From contig JAVGWX010000004.1 of the NCBI GenBank assembly GCA_036924085.1, positions 10,287,416 through 10,351,415 on the forward strand: a DNA stretch of 64,000 nt, read 5' to 3'. This document shows, piece after piece, positions 22,195 through 34,332 of the stretch; positions within the stretch are counted from its first letter, which is position 1; each line of letters opens with the position of its first letter. Below the pieces are notes generated by a model, which worked only from the letters and a program-made list of their open reading frames with translations, was not told where the DNA came from and did not search any database. The position numbers and the translations under genes were made by a program. Source of the stretch: Ariolimax columbianus. Its lineage: Eukaryota; Mollusca; Gastropoda; Stylommatophora; Arionidae.

Positions 22195-23440
22195 TGTGTT
22201 TCTTCTTCGTTCATTCTCATATCAAGGTCCTGGTTTCTCTTACAAAGGACACCGTTTTTTGTAAGGCTGTTTTATCTCCATACAGCTTTAGTCTAATATC
22301 TGCCTCGCGAGACCAGTATTGTTCTCTCTTTTCCTACGTGGGTGTGCAGATTTGTAGGATGTGTTCCACGGTCATGGTATGCTCCCCACATGGACACTTG
22401 TCATCTGTCCCAATCCTCATTTTGTTGTAAAGATGACTCTTGAGTCTGTTATGTCCAGTTCTCAATCTGAAGATGGTGACTTGCTCTTCTCTAGTTAAGT
22501 TATAGTAGCTGTCTTCTTTTCGGAAGTCGGGGTGTTGATCAGTCCATTTTCCCCTGAAGTTGGCTTTAATTATGGTCTTGGCCTCATTGTATGTGATACT
22601 CAGGTCTGTTTGTGGGAATGCTCCACCCCACTTTGCTAGTTTGTCTGCAGCTTCATTGTCTTCAATATTACAGTGAGATGGGATCCACTGTATGACCAAC
22701 CTTGTGTGTTCTGCTGAGAGCTGTGTCAGGGAGAACATACATTGCTTGAAATCTTCATCTTTGTGTTATTTTAGCGCTGCTAATACTGACGCGGCATCAG
22801 TGAGGAATACTATGTTTTCTTGGTGGATATCTTTGTCTTGGGGATTACAAGATTAGCTTCGGCCTTCAGTGCCTGGAAGTTATTGGAGTATGTTCCTCGT
22901 TGTTAATACTTGAGTTTCTTCTTCTCCATTCCTTAGTCTGTAATAGAACCCTCCACCTCCACTGGATGTCGCTTTGTTAGATGAGCCGTCAGTATATACG
23001 CGTATCCATGTTTCTGGTGGGTAAACTCTCCTAAGATATTCTTCTGTGATAAATTTCTTTATTCCCTCTATGGTGTCTACGATCTCTGGGGACTTGGCTT
23101 TTTTCCATGGTGGAATTTAAGATGTTTGTTTTAGGTCTCTAGCCACGGCCTGGCTTATGATTTGGTCTGCTCTTGTATGTTCTTTTGTTTTTGATATGAA
23201 GTGGTTTCTCTTTAATCTCCCTCTTACCATGCGATTTATTCTGTCATATATTGGGTGATCAGGCAGTTTGAAAATCTCCCCCTGCTGCAGTGTTTTTTTT
23301 GGGTCTCTGCGCGTCTCCATACTTTAGATTCGTTTGATGTTCTCCAATGCATTTATTGGTGGTGTTCTCATGGCTCCAGTGATCATACATATACCAAGGG
23401 TTTTGGGTTGTATCTGAAAATCTTCAAAATTGACGTCACC
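22195..23440 (-). pseudogene. RNase H-carrying LINE, 3' part, minus strand
   Basis: Minus-strand order: end of RT (MITGAMRTPPI, ETRRD), linker, RNase H with VYTDGSSNKA (first Asp), a broken acidic stretch, FLTDAASVLAAL and QWIPSHCNIEDNEAADKLAK (last Asp). The C-terminal part has TIFRLRTGHNRLKSH and a CPCGEHTMTVEH zinc-knuckle-like motif with HILQ. The 3' end is followed by a cgaagaagaaa tail at about 22200. Two or three stops and frameshifts break the frame. RNase H after RT is typical of I-group and related LINE clades; the clade is not assigned. The copy inserted next to the SINE-B at 21595-22190. Confidence 0.9.
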
Positions 23441-23714
23441 TACTGGGAGATGCCTGCACAGAACAGGTTTACATGAAGCGTTAGAACCACACACGATGTT
23501 CAAATAACAGATCGAAATATCATCACCGAGGCTAAGAGAGCGCGAGTCGTTGGAAAAAAACAAAACAATTCATGACGACCACACAGCCGACTCTCACAAG
23601 TATGCCCCAAGTTCGACAGAGTCAAGCGGAATCTGCCGTGCAAGGATTTGACTTCAGAGTGTTATGAGATCACATCTAGCAGAACAAGTCTGATGTTGTC
23701 TTAGTTTGCAAAGC
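23441..23714. other. unassigned DNA
   Basis: No feature recognised between the LINE and the next array. Confidence 0.45.
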
Positions 23715-24782
23715 GCAACGAAAATATAGCCGTTAGACTTCCCACAAGCAGCCGTTAGACTTCCCACAAGCAGCCGTTAGACTTCCCACAAGCAGCCGTT
23801 AGACTTCCCACAAGCAGCCGTTAGACTTCCCACAAGCAGCCGTTAGACTTCCCACAATTAGCAGTTAGACTTCCCAAGCAGCCGTTAGACTTCCCGATCA
23901 GCCGTTAGACTTCCCGATCAGCCGTTAGACTTCCTACAATTAGCAGTTAGACTTCCCAATCAGCCATTAGACTTCCAAATCAGCCGTTAGACTTCCCACA
24001 AGCACCCGTTAGACTTCCCACAAGCACCCGTTAGACTTCCCACAAGCACCGGTTAGACTTCCCACACGCAGCCGTTAGGCTTCCCACAATTAGCCGTTAG
24101 GGTTCCCACAATTAGCCGTTAGACATCCCAAGCAGCCGTTAGACATCCCAAGCAGCCGTTAGACATCCCAAAGCAGCCGTTAGACATCCCAAGCAGCCGT
24201 TAGACTTTCAATGTCCCCGTTAGGGTTCCCACAATTAGCCGTTAGACATCCCAAGCAGCCCTTAGTCATCCCAAGCAGCCGTTAGACATCCCAAGCAGCC
24301 GTTAGACTTCCTACAAGCAGCCGTTAGACTCCCCAAGCAGCCGTTAGACTTCCTATAAGCAGCCGTTAGACTCCCCAAGCAGCCGTTAGACTTCCTACAA
24401 GCAGCCGTTAGACTTCCTACAAGCAGCCGTTAGACATCCTACAAGCAGCCGTTAGACTTCCTACAAGCAGCTGTTAGACTTCCTACAAGCAGCAGTTAGA
24501 CTCCCCAAGCAGCCGTTAGACTCCCCAAGCAGCCGTTATACTCCACAAGCAGCCGTTAGACTCCCCAAGCAGCCGTTAGACTCCCCAAGCAGCCGTTAGA
24601 CTCCCCAAGCAGCCGTTAGACTCCACAAGCAGCCGTTAGACTCCCCAAGCAGCCGTTAGACTTCCTACAAGCAGCCCTTAGACTTCCTACAAGCAACCGT
24701 TAGACTTCCTACAAGCAGCCGTTAGACTTCCTACAAGCAGCCGTTAGACTCCCCACGCAGCCGTTAGACTCCTCACAATTAG
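23715..24782. repeat. 22-bp minisatellite, about 50 copies
   Basis: Unit agccgttagacttcccacaa plus gc, with sub-types (catcccaag, cttcctacaag, ctccccaag) clustered in blocks along the array. The blocks show successive local amplification waves. Confidence 0.97.
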
Positions 24783-26254
24783 CTATCACAACTACATACC
24801 CATCAGTATTTGGTATGAATGAAAAGTTGAGTTTGACTATTACGGATCTGTGAGCAGTTTTCGTTTGAGTGATATTTTTGTTATCTAGTTCGAGATGGTC
24901 ATTTGTTAATATTCTAAAGTGTCCTACATCTAATCTGACCACTTTAGGCGTCGTGGGGAGGTGCAGCATTGTGTCTTATGTATTATCTATGGCTGCAATT
25001 ATTACTTCTGTAGTTTTTTTAAACACCGTCGATCCATCTGCTATACATCCTCCAAACTACCCTAAAACCTTACTGTCTGGTGGTATGGACTACCGCGACG
25101 TGTGCAGGCATTCTTGCTACATTTGTCCAAAGCACTTTAATTTTCTGTAGACCAATATATACCATACATAACGATAGTGTGACTTTCTGTAGGATTTTTT
25201 CACCTCTCTCTGTTTATCTCTTTCTCTTCTTTACTCTAAGTCGAGCTGCAGTAATAATACAAAAATCACATTTCGTAATTTTATTAGGTATCTCTGGTTA
25301 AGCACAAAAAAAAAAAAAAAAAAAAAAGATGATGTCGCCCGATCCATTATGTTCAAGAACACTTCTACCAACTGAAACATATAATTATAACAACCGTTCA
25401 ACAACACTTATGTCCACAAACAAATGTGACTTACCAAACTCTGAGGCGTCGTCTCATCGCGAACCCTGATAACATTTCAGACATACAAGGAAATAAGAGT
25501 TCGATCCGTCTTGAAGACAGCGGTATATTTGCACACAAAATCTTTCCGAATTATCACATGACGTTATTTCGTGCGAGGGAAACCCCCAATTATTGGAGAC
25601 CTTCCCCGTCTAAAATTAGCCAATTTCGACACACTTAATCCAGCTGCACAGCAGGGATATCCGAACGCAACATGCGCCTCACAATTAATGTCGTTGAAAT
25701 ATTTACATTGAGAACAATTGCCAGCTACGTGCCTCGCGTGGAAGTGGCATAGAACAGTCGAACTCACAGTGGTTGTTGAAGTGTGTACTTCTGTTATTCT
25801 ATGCGCGTATTGAATACTGGAACATAAAACCAGACGGGAAAACAAACGAAAGAACTCAGGATTTATATTTTACTAAGTAGCTACGTAGTAATTAACCCGT
25901 ATGGAGTACATGATCTTCCAATTCGCAGCTTTGAACACACAGCCATTCACAAAAGCCAAAAATATGCTGAGTGTGGAATAGCTGTCTGTGGTTGAAAGAA
26001 AGCTCTAGAAACAATACTTCAAACGTAATACCGGAAAAAGGGGTCTTAATAAATCTAGTACTCATGAATCGAAAAAGACAGAAGGCAATATCAACACATG
26101 TATATGTCTTCCTAGAAACGAGCTTATATACGGTTCTGGTATATATATACTTCGCTTACAATGATCAAATACTGCTGCTGCTGCTACTACTACTACTACT
26201 ACTACTATTATTCACACACGCGCACGCACTCACATACACAGTTTAGCGACAGTC
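24783..26254. other. unassigned DNA with poly(A) and trinucleotide tracts
   Basis: No gene supported. Contains an A-run of about 25 (25303-25327) and a (CTG/CTA)n tract at about 26168-26205 followed by cacacgcgcacgc. Short frames at 25426 and 25564 (minus) show no motif. Confidence 0.5.
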
Positions 26255-26345
26255 AGAGGCCGCCACAGCTTGTTACGATATTTAGAAGCCGCCACAGCTT
26301 GTTACGATATTTAGAGGCCGCCACAGCTTGTTACGATATTCAGAG
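26255..26345. repeat. 30-bp minisatellite, 3 copies
   Basis: Three copies of ccgccacagcttgttacgat then atttaga. Confidence 0.95.
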
Positions 26346-26504
26346 TGACATAAATTCGGAGTTATTCGCCCAATAACAACTATTTGGAGGTAGATCCAAA
26401 TTAGAGTGATGGCTAAGTCAGACAACCATTAGAAGGTCATTGGACAGCCATAAAGTTGCTTGAGACTAAAAAATATTCGTCAAAGATTAACTCAGAAGAC
26501 TGGC

Positions 26505-26680
26505 CTGGAGAGAGAGACTGACTAGGAGAGCGACTGATAGGCTGCTAGTAGCTAGCAGGCTGCTAGTAGCTAGCAGGCTGACTAGGAGAGCGATTGATAG
26601 GATGCTAGTAGCTAGCAGGCTGACTAGGAGAGCGATTGATAGGCTGCTAGTAGCTAGCAGGCTGACTAGGAGAGTCAGAA
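26505..26680. repeat. about 49-bp minisatellite, 3-4 copies
   Basis: Copies contain gactaggagagcgattgata then ggctgctagtagctagcagg. One copy has an internal duplication of the ctagtagctagcaggctg part. Confidence 0.93.
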
Positions 26681-26737
26681 TTGAGCGTGAATGTACAGGG
26701 TGATTGAGCCAGCATACATCTACGAGTTTTGGCCAGC

Positions 26738-26810
26738 TGCTCTTTAAGTGTGTGTTATCTTTAAGTGTGTATTATCTTTAAGTGTGTGTTATCTTTAAGT
26801 GTGTGTTGGA
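26738..26810. repeat. 20-bp minisatellite, 4 copies
   Basis: Four copies of tctttaagtgtgtgttatct. Confidence 0.93.
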
Positions 26811-26832
26811 CATCATGTGAACAGTAAGATAT

Positions 26833-27131
26833 CTTCTTCATCTTCTTTGTACGCTGTCAGACGTCAACTTGAATTTGTTCAAAGAAAGCAGCTGTCATCC
26901 TGAGGCTGTCGACACTGCCATAGAGCTTATCTAGTGTTGGCACTGGCGATGGCCACATGTGCTTTCTCTGGTCCTCGTATGTCGGGCAATTTTGCAGCAG
27001 ATGTTCAGCGGTCATTTTCCCTGTACCACAGGTGCATTCGTCAGTGCCACCTATCCTCAGTTTATTGAATAGATGGAACCACAGTCTGTTGTGAGCTGTG
27101 CGGAGTCTGAAGACCACGACCTGCTCTTTTC
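26833..27131 (-). mobile_element. RNase H-LINE 3' fragment, TSD-flanked
   Basis: The minus strand encodes QVVVFRLRTAHNRLWFH, CTCGTGKMTAEHLLQNCPTY and TAAFFEQIQVDV, the C terminus of the LINE ORF2. It then reads cagcgtacaaagaagatgaa as the 3' end and tail. It is bounded by a perfect 14-bp target-site duplication, gaacagtaagatat, at 26819-26832 and 27132-27145. It is therefore a 299-bp 5'-truncated insertion of the same family as 34333-35719, and the TSD is undamaged. Confidence 0.95.
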
Positions 27132-27145
27132 GAACAGTAAGATAT

Positions 27146-27804
27146 GAATGTGTGTCGTATGTGCAGGACACCGAGAGAACGATGTGTGTTCTGGGGTATG
27201 TGTATGCACAGATCGACTGAGTGTGTGAACACAAGTGAGTACATGATTCGGAATATAAGTGACGTGATCTAATTCCATATGAACGCACAGATCCCCTAAG
27301 TATACGTGAATCGACCGAATGTGGATGTACAGATCACCTGACTAGAGGTATCTGAGTGTGGGTGAATGCATAGAACGACAGAGTACATAATACAATCATG
27401 AAGGCAAGTTTGTAAGAGTGTGTTGAGTGTGCGGATAAGGGGAGGGTAGCAGCGAGAATCTTGGGCTAGTTAGTTTGGAGGAGTTAACAAAAGCTAGTTC
27501 TTAAAACCTCCGTTGTAGTACATATTAATATTATGATTATTTTATCAGAACTATTTTGTTCCTTTTGCTAATAGAGTTTGTATGAGATCCATGTTATTAA
27601 ATCCGTTACAATTTGTTTACTGTGTTATTTACTGTGTGTAGTCGTATCGGGGTGTGGATACATGCTTAACACTGTAGATAAGTAACTACTCAGCAAAACC
27701 TAGGCTCTGCCCTACATCATCAAGTTGGTTCGAGTCACCAGGATATCTTTGATATGATAAGCTAACTGCATTATGGAAACGCCTTACCCTGCCACAATTA
27801 GAAT
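27146..27804. other. unassigned DNA
   Basis: No gene supported. The first 250 bp contain loose echoes of tgtgtatgcacagatc; too diverged to call an array. Confidence 0.45.
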
Positions 27805-28065
27805 ATAGAACACACAACTAACGATAGTGGTGAGATAACACACAACTAACAATAGTGGTGAGACAACACACAACTAACAATAGTGGTGAGAGAACGCACA
27901 ACTAACAATAGTGGTGACAGAACTGACAATAGTGGTGACAGAACACACAACTAACAATAGTGGTGACAGAACACACAACTAACAATAGTGGTGACAGAAC
28001 TAACAATAGTGATGACAGAACACAGAACTAACAATAGTGGTGACATAACTAACAATAGCGGTGAC
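27805..28065. repeat. 28-bp minisatellite with deletion variants
   Basis: Copies contain cacacaactaacaatagtgg then tgacagaa. Some copies lack the cacacaac block and are about 20 bp. Confidence 0.95.
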
Positions 28066-28067
28066 AG

Positions 28068-28375
28068 TAATTCTATCATACCATTTCAATCTATAGTTCA
28101 TTCCAACAGTACCACGTCAGTAATCCCTTCATACCATTTCATTACATAGTTCATTCCAACAGTCCCACGTCAGTAATCCTTTCATACCATTTCAATCCAT
28201 AGTTCATTCCAACAGTCCCACGTCAGTAATCCTTTCATACCATTTCAATCCATAGTTCATTCCAACAGTCCCACGTCAGTATCCTATCATACCATTTCAA
28301 TCCATCCCACTGAGACATACACATCTAGTTCTTTCCAACAGTCCCACGTCAGTAATCCTACCATACCATTTCAAT
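28068..28375. repeat. 55-bp minisatellite, about 6 copies
   Basis: Copies contain ataccatttcaatccatagt then tcattccaacagtcccacgt and cagtaatcc. It lies directly against the preceding unrelated array. Confidence 0.96.
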
Positions 28376-28977
28376 CTATCAAATTCTGCGCCGACCTTCA
28401 TTTGTGAAAGTCTATACATATTTAGTTGATGTTCATTACGTTTCTGGGGCATATTTTCCAACTGACGTGGAGTTGAAAATGTGTATTTGTGTTTCATTTC
28501 TTGTTGTTCCCATACGTTCCCAGTACCATAAAAACTCAACTGGGCTTTTGTATTCGATCTCCCCATCTTAACCTGCTGCTGTTTACTGCATTAACTCTTG
28601 ACGTTTCTTTAGTGGCGGGTAACAGTTGCTTACTTCCCAAAGTGTACTTTAAAAGATGGATTATGGCCCTCCTGGCTGTATTGCAATACGAAGCTTCACA
28701 GTAATCTCACCACTATGGGGTCACAGTCTCGAGCCCCACCTCTTTGGCCAGAGTGAGCCTTGTTTCCGGAGTCAGGACATGTACTAGAGGTGCTACCTTA
28801 GTCAGTATGTTTCTTCTACTTTGCAGGAGTGTGTCTCCAAACAGTATATGATTGCATGTATTATCATAATCTGTGTTTGTTCCTTCTCTATTCTCAGTCC
28901 TAATCTATGTTTTCTCTCATCAAGTAAACTCAATTGGGCATGCACCAGATTACGGTTATGTGAGGAGAACTGAGACG
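28376..28977. other. unassigned DNA
   Basis: No gene recognised. The short sequence cacagtctcgagccccac (about 28720) resembles a B box, but no A box partner was found. Confidence 0.45.
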
Positions 28978-29222
28978 CTAGTCCGGGTAGGCACAACATA
29001 TTGACCAAGACGTCGTGACAGATGTGGATTGAAGTGATCCCCGTAGTAGTGAGTTTCGTGCATATAAAGTAAAGCCTAGCACAACCGCCTGGAAGAACGC
29101 GGTACACCATCAGCACGCTCGGGATGTGAGGAAAGCTACTACAACCCGTCACTTAACGTCATTTTCAGAGTCCATAAAAAGAGCAAGCTTACTCATTATG
29201 GACATCCAACAACAACAACAAT
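28978..29222 (+). mobile_element. Dispersed repeat A, long copy with CAA tail
   Basis: Matches, on the plus strand, the reverse complement of 40760-41075 and 55555-55808: ttgaccaagac, gtagtagtgag, gcctagcacaaccgcctg, gggatgtgaggaaagctac, cacttaacgtcattttcag, ending in caacaacaacaaca. The tail shows the sense direction. It lacks the ggaaa(c/t)gggctgttttcatgg block of the opposite-strand copies. Confidence 0.85.
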
Positions 29223-29397
29223 ACTTATGGGAAGGAGAGAACAATTAATAGCAAAGTGCAGATAATGAAGTGTTGTCCCTTCAAGTTGTGTATCCATATG
29301 GGCTGGTTGATGTTTTCGTAATCAAGCCAATCCAATCTCACTTAATTGTCTTTTACGACATGCTTAATTAGACGCAGTGGACTCGTGCTGTCGTATC

Positions 29398-29925
29398 CAG
29401 TGGTCCTATCATGTCCTCTCCACCAAATGGCCCTATCCTGACCTCTCCAACAAGCGACCATATCATGTCCTCTCCACCAAATGGCCCTATCCTGACCTCT
29501 CCAACAAACGACCATATCATGTCCTCTCCAACAAGCGACCATATCATGTCCTCTCCAACAAGCGACTATATCATGTCCTCTCCACCAAATGGCCTTATCC
29601 TGACCTCCCCAACAAGCGACCATATCCTGACCTCCCCAACAAGCGACCATATCCTGCCTGACCTCCCCAACAAGCGACCATATCCTGACCTCCCCAACAA
29701 GCGACCATATCCTGACCTCTCCAACAAGCGACCATATCATGTCCTCTCCACCAAATGGCTCTATCATCTCCTATCCACCAAATGGCCCTATCCTGACCTC
29801 TCCAACAAGCGACCACATCATGTCCTCTCCACCAAATGGCCCTATCATCACCTCTCCACCAAATGACCATATCACGTCCTATCCACCAAATAACCCTATC
29901 CTGACCTCCCCAATAAAATGTCCGT
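29398..29925. repeat. 27-bp minisatellite, two interleaved variants
   Basis: Two unit types, ccaccaaatggccctatc and ccaacaagcgaccatatc, each followed by atgtcctct or ctgacctct, are mixed along the array. Frames remain open on both strands in several phases and are spurious. Confidence 0.96.
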
Positions 29926-30194
29926 ACATCCATACACCCCACAGTTGCAAACCTATATGGGCCGACATTTTTGAGAGAATGGGACGGACTACCAAACATT
30001 CATCTTGCATTTGGGTGTGGGATCCACAAGGCCGTGCATGCTTAAAGCTGACCTTGCTGTTGAACAGTTGATCGGTAATGGGGACTGGAGACTGAGATCA
30101 GCTAACGGATTCATTAACATACATATTCTGCTGAAAAGATGTGAGAACCTATATGTTTCTTGGGGTGCAATAATATATATCGCTACCACTAAAC

Positions 30195-30420
30195 AACAAA
30201 CTAAATGGTCTCGAGGTAATGGCCGCGGGTTCGAGTCACGGTGGAGATCAGGATCTGTTCACCTAGATCTTCTGGTAAAAATTCCCCCAATCTCTGAGTA
30301 GTGAGATCGGACTCCCGTCCTGTTCCCGTGTTAAGTGTCGAGCACGTTAAAAATCCTTTGGCAGTTAGAAATCGAAAAGAGTAGACTTAACGGCCGCTAT
30401 CCGGACAACATTCCAGTTAA
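30195..30420 (+). mobile_element. tRNA-derived SINE
   Basis: An A box (aatggtctcgaggtaatgg) and a B box (gcgggttcgagtcacgg) lie close together, with the usual anticodon-arm spacing shortened by about 30 bp, so the pol III head carries an internal deletion. The body continues through gagtagtgagatcggactcc and cgtgttaagtgtcgagcacg to about 30420. I did not find a clear TSD. Bodies of this type are frequent in mollusc genomes from general knowledge. Confidence 0.7.
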
Positions 30421-31544
30421 AAATTTACTCAAATTATATGTACCGTCCTCCAGGTCTAGTAAGCCGCAGGACATTTAAAATACCGAATACGGATAGGCTT
30501 TGGCTACCTGGCAACAGACATTAACAATATGCAGGTTTGAATACCAGGATTCCAGGGAAACCACAAACAGGCTAGGAGAAAGCATGCTATATAAGAACTG
30601 AATTGACATATTTGTATCTGCATAAATTAAACGAAAAATGAAGAAAGAAAAAACACCAGTGTGACTGAACTAATGTTAAACACCATCGGATAATCAAAGC
30701 AAATCCACAATAAATAAATGTATCAAGTAAAATAGTCCTCCAGGAAGTGAACAAATACAGGCATCTAGAACCAAGCAATTGCTAATCAAAGAAATAGTTC
30801 AGAAGCGACATTTCTCCACTTACCAACCGTCAATGTCCATATCGCTCTTATCTCCCAGTACGCCCCTTCTTTCTATCTGGGTACAGCTTCTGTATTCTCA
30901 TGTTCTCGCTCGTTCTGTCCGCTACCCAGCCATACAAGAATATAAATACGGACAGGACACATGCTTTAGCCGCCTCCAGCAACTCACGGCTGGCTAAGAT
31001 ATCGTCACGTGATTTTACAAGACCGGAAACAGACATATTCACGATTAACTACATTCTACGGAGTTCTGTCACTAGTTTGACTTGGTATATATTTCTAGAA
31101 TTTATTTGAAGAGAATTTCTCCAGTTGTCATTATACAGTCATCTGTGGCTTGTATTGTCCTTTTGGTCTGTCATTCATTTCTTAACAGTGTGTTCTCTAG
31201 ACCACTTTCTTATCGCACCAGCCATATCGGTCAATTCTTGTTCTTTATAGAGCCCATGTTAAGCATAACTGCTCGACAGTAGCCACAACGTTCTGACTTG
31301 CGGCACTGACCCTCGGACTTTTCTCTATTCACAGTACCTACTCGTGTCATAATCTGACAGCTCTGTTTGGCCGTTTGTTGCACCCGCAGGAAGATCGGAA
31401 CGTCACAATCAGAAGATCGTTCGCAGAACAATGGCTACAATGTTTCATACATAATACACTTTCTTTCTCATAACATAATTGCAGATGTGCACGCCGTGTA
31501 TCATTAATGATTCTTATCCCGTTTCATATCTGACACTTTCCACA
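30421..31544. other. unassigned DNA
   Basis: No gene, array or element recognised; open frames are short and unmotivated. Confidence 0.5.
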
Positions 31545-32430
31545 CCTGATACTTTTCACGTTTCATACCTGACACCTTTCACGTTTCATACCTGATACTT
31601 TTCACGTTTCATACCTGACACTTTTCATACCTGATACTTTTCACGTTTCATACCTGACACTTTTCACGTTTCATACATGACACTTTTCACATTTCATACC
31701 TGATACTTTTCACGTTTCATACCTGACACTTTTCACGTTTCATACCTAACACTTTCCACGTTTCATACATGATACTTTTCACGTTTCATACATGACACTT
31801 TTCACGTTTCATACATGACACTTTTAACGTTTCATACATGACACTTTTCACGTTTCATACATGACACTTTTCACATTTCATATCCGCCCCTTTTCATACC
31901 CGATACTTTTCACGTTTCATACCCGATACTTTTCACGTTTCATACCTGATACTTTTCACGTTTCATACCTGATACTTTTCACGTTTCATACCTGACACTT
32001 TTAACGTTTCATACCTGACACTTTTCACGTTTCATACCTGACACTTTTCACGTTTCATACATGACACTTTTCACGTTTCATACAAGACACTTTTCACGTT
32101 TCATACATGACACTTTTCATGTTTCATACATGATACTTTTTACGTTTCATACATGATACTTTTCATGTTTCATACATGATACTTTTCACGTTTCATACCT
32201 GACACTTTTCACGTTTCATACCTGATACTTTTCACGTTTCATACCTGACACTTTTCATACCCGATACTTTTCACGTTTCATACCTGATACTTTTCACGTT
32301 TCATACCTGACGCTTTTCGCGTTTCATACCTGACACTTTTCACGTTTCATACCTGATACTTTTCACGTTTCATACATGATATTTCACGTTTCTTACATGA
32401 TACTTTTCATGTTTCATACATGACAAATTT
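31545..32430. repeat. 23-bp minisatellite, about 38 copies
   Basis: Unit acttttcacgtttcatacct plus gac, with ctgat/ctgac/atgac variants in blocks and several copies lacking the cacgtt part. Confidence 0.97.
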
Positions 32431-32995
32431 TGCCGTAATACAATCACGTGTACAGATAGTGATCCATAACTTAAAATGTGAATCTTGAAATTGAAATAAT
32501 ATTTCTCTTCTCAGTGCTAGTTCTGTTATGCAGCGAACATTTTACATTTACGCATTTCTAACTCCAACAGAATGCAGTTTCTTCATGACATTATTAAATA
32601 TTGTCCACATACAAACAAGACAAAGGCAATGAAATGAACGAGTGTACGTGAGGTAAATATGACAGGCCAACAGAAACGCCAGAACGTTCCGTTCGTTCCA
32701 AAATAATGCCATCAAATGAAATGAATTCAATGTACATTTGAGTAGCAGAGACAACAAACAGAACAACAATACGTGCCAGAAGGAAAACGTGCTGGAAGAA
32801 CTAGAGGAGACAATTATGCAGCAGTTGTATAAAGCAGGCAAATAGGTCGGCAGTTTATTATTAAAGTCTTCTTCTTCTTCTTCCTGGTTTGTTACACTGT
32901 GTCGCTGTTGACAGATGATACCATACAATTTCAGCCCTTCTGTCCTGCTCTGACACACATTGATGAACATTTGCAGGTTTTGGTCAATCATCTGT
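32431..32995. other. unassigned DNA
   Basis: No gene supported. A minus open frame at 32548-33030 has no motif and runs into SINE sequence. Confidence 0.45.
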
Positions 32996-32999
32996 CTTC

Positions 33000-33375
33000 G
33001 TCTCACACTAAGACTCGGAGTCATATCCAAGAACGAGCTTTACATTGGCGCCTTTCAGCCCGACACATCCGACTTCAGCATGGAATTTTTGGGACCAGAT
33101 TTGATCTACATCTTCTATCCATTTTTTCTTAGCCAGACTGCACGGAAGCAGCCTGTTTCCAGTGCCGCCAATTGGAAGCAGAATATGGCCTTGGTCATCT
33201 ATGGTTCGCTGAACCTCACGCAAGCAGCCAGCTATGGTTCGCTGAACCTCACGCAAGCAGCCAGCTATGGTTCGCTGAACCTCACGCAAGCAGCCAGCTA
33301 TGGTTCGCTGATCCTCACGCAAGCAGCCAGCTATGGTTCGCTGAACCTCATCCAAGCAGCCAGCTATGAGTCGCT
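33000..33375 (-). mobile_element. SINE-B-related copy with expanded head
   Basis: The plus strand shows the core as gcctttcagcccgacacatc then cgacttcagc, then a diverged body (ttagccagactgc, agcagcctgtttccagtg) and an amplified head. In the sense (minus) direction the order is head array, body, core, 3' part, as in the other SINE-B copies. More diverged from the family than the copies at 20107 and 58249. Confidence 0.75.
33200..33372. repeat. 33-bp minisatellite derived from SINE-B head
   Basis: Five copies of tatggttcgctgaacctcac then gcaagcagccagc. In reverse complement the unit aligns without gaps to the head segment agctgactgctagcgtcagg...gcgaacc of SINE-B, the same segment amplified at 21640-21890. 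Confidence 0.92.
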
Positions 33376-33755
33376 AATAGCAAATATTATTAGGCTAAAA
33401 TCAAATATTATTAGGCTAAAATCAAATATTCTTAAGCCAACAGTAGCAAATATAATTCGACCAATAGTTGGCTAATATCAAATGTTATTAGGCTAACAGT
33501 AGACCAATTGCAAATTTGATAGGCTAATACCAAATATTATTAGGCTAATAGTAAATATTCTTAGGCTAATAGCAAATGTTATTAGGCTAACAGTAAACAT
33601 TAGGTTTATAGCACACATTCTTAGGCTAATACCAAATATGCTTAGGGTAACAGTAAACAATATTAGGACATTTGTAAACATTGTTAGGCCAACTGTGAAA
33701 GCATGTTAGGCTAAGTGAAAGCATGCTAGGCTAAGTGAAAGCATGCTACTAGACT
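33373..33755. repeat. about 24-bp degenerate minisatellite
   Basis: Degenerate copies around aatattattaggctaatagc, decaying to aagcatg(t/c)taggctaagtg at the right end. Older in appearance than most arrays here. Confidence 0.88.
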
Positions 33756-34320
33756 TAACCTTTTATCGTTTTACTGTATTTGCTCATTCATATCGTTAGA
33801 CGGGGAGGTGCTATTTTATTTCCGTTACCGTTGGTTGTTTTATTATTTCCAGTTCATACATTTAATTGTTTCTTTAACGCTATCAATCCATCTTTATTCT
33901 TGCTCTACCTCTAACACCTTGTTATGTGGTACCAAAGGCTCGCGCGACGGAGACGTTTTAAAATCGAATTTGTCCCATGGGCAATCAATTGAATGACTTG
34001 CCTCAGAATATCTACGATTTGTTGATTCGTTGGAGCTGTTGTCCTGTGACTAATGCCGGCTTCAGCAGAACAGAGTCTTCTAGGTCCAACATTTCTTGGT
34101 AGCAATATCGAAAGGTAGAGAGGGTATGATGAGAACTATTTCACATTCCAAAGGTATGACGAGAACGATTTCACATTCCCAAGGTGTGTCACGAAGAATT
34201 TCATTATCGCAGGGTAAGTCGTAAACAATTCCATATTCCAAATATAAAAGGTCATAGGTGCTTCCATTGCGTTCAGGAACTTATAAATGTTCAAGTATAT
34301 TCTATTCAGGAAGAAACTTC
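33756..34320. other. unassigned DNA with small array
   Basis: No gene supported. About four degenerate 34-bp copies with aggtatgacgagaacgattt lie at 34128-34250. The last 12 bases of the site next to it are the left TSD of the following LINE. Confidence 0.55.
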
Positions 34321-34332
34321 AAATCTCCAATT

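Noticed and set aside
28715..28745. tRNA gene from a B-box-like sequence
   Set aside because: No A box and no cloverleaf around it.
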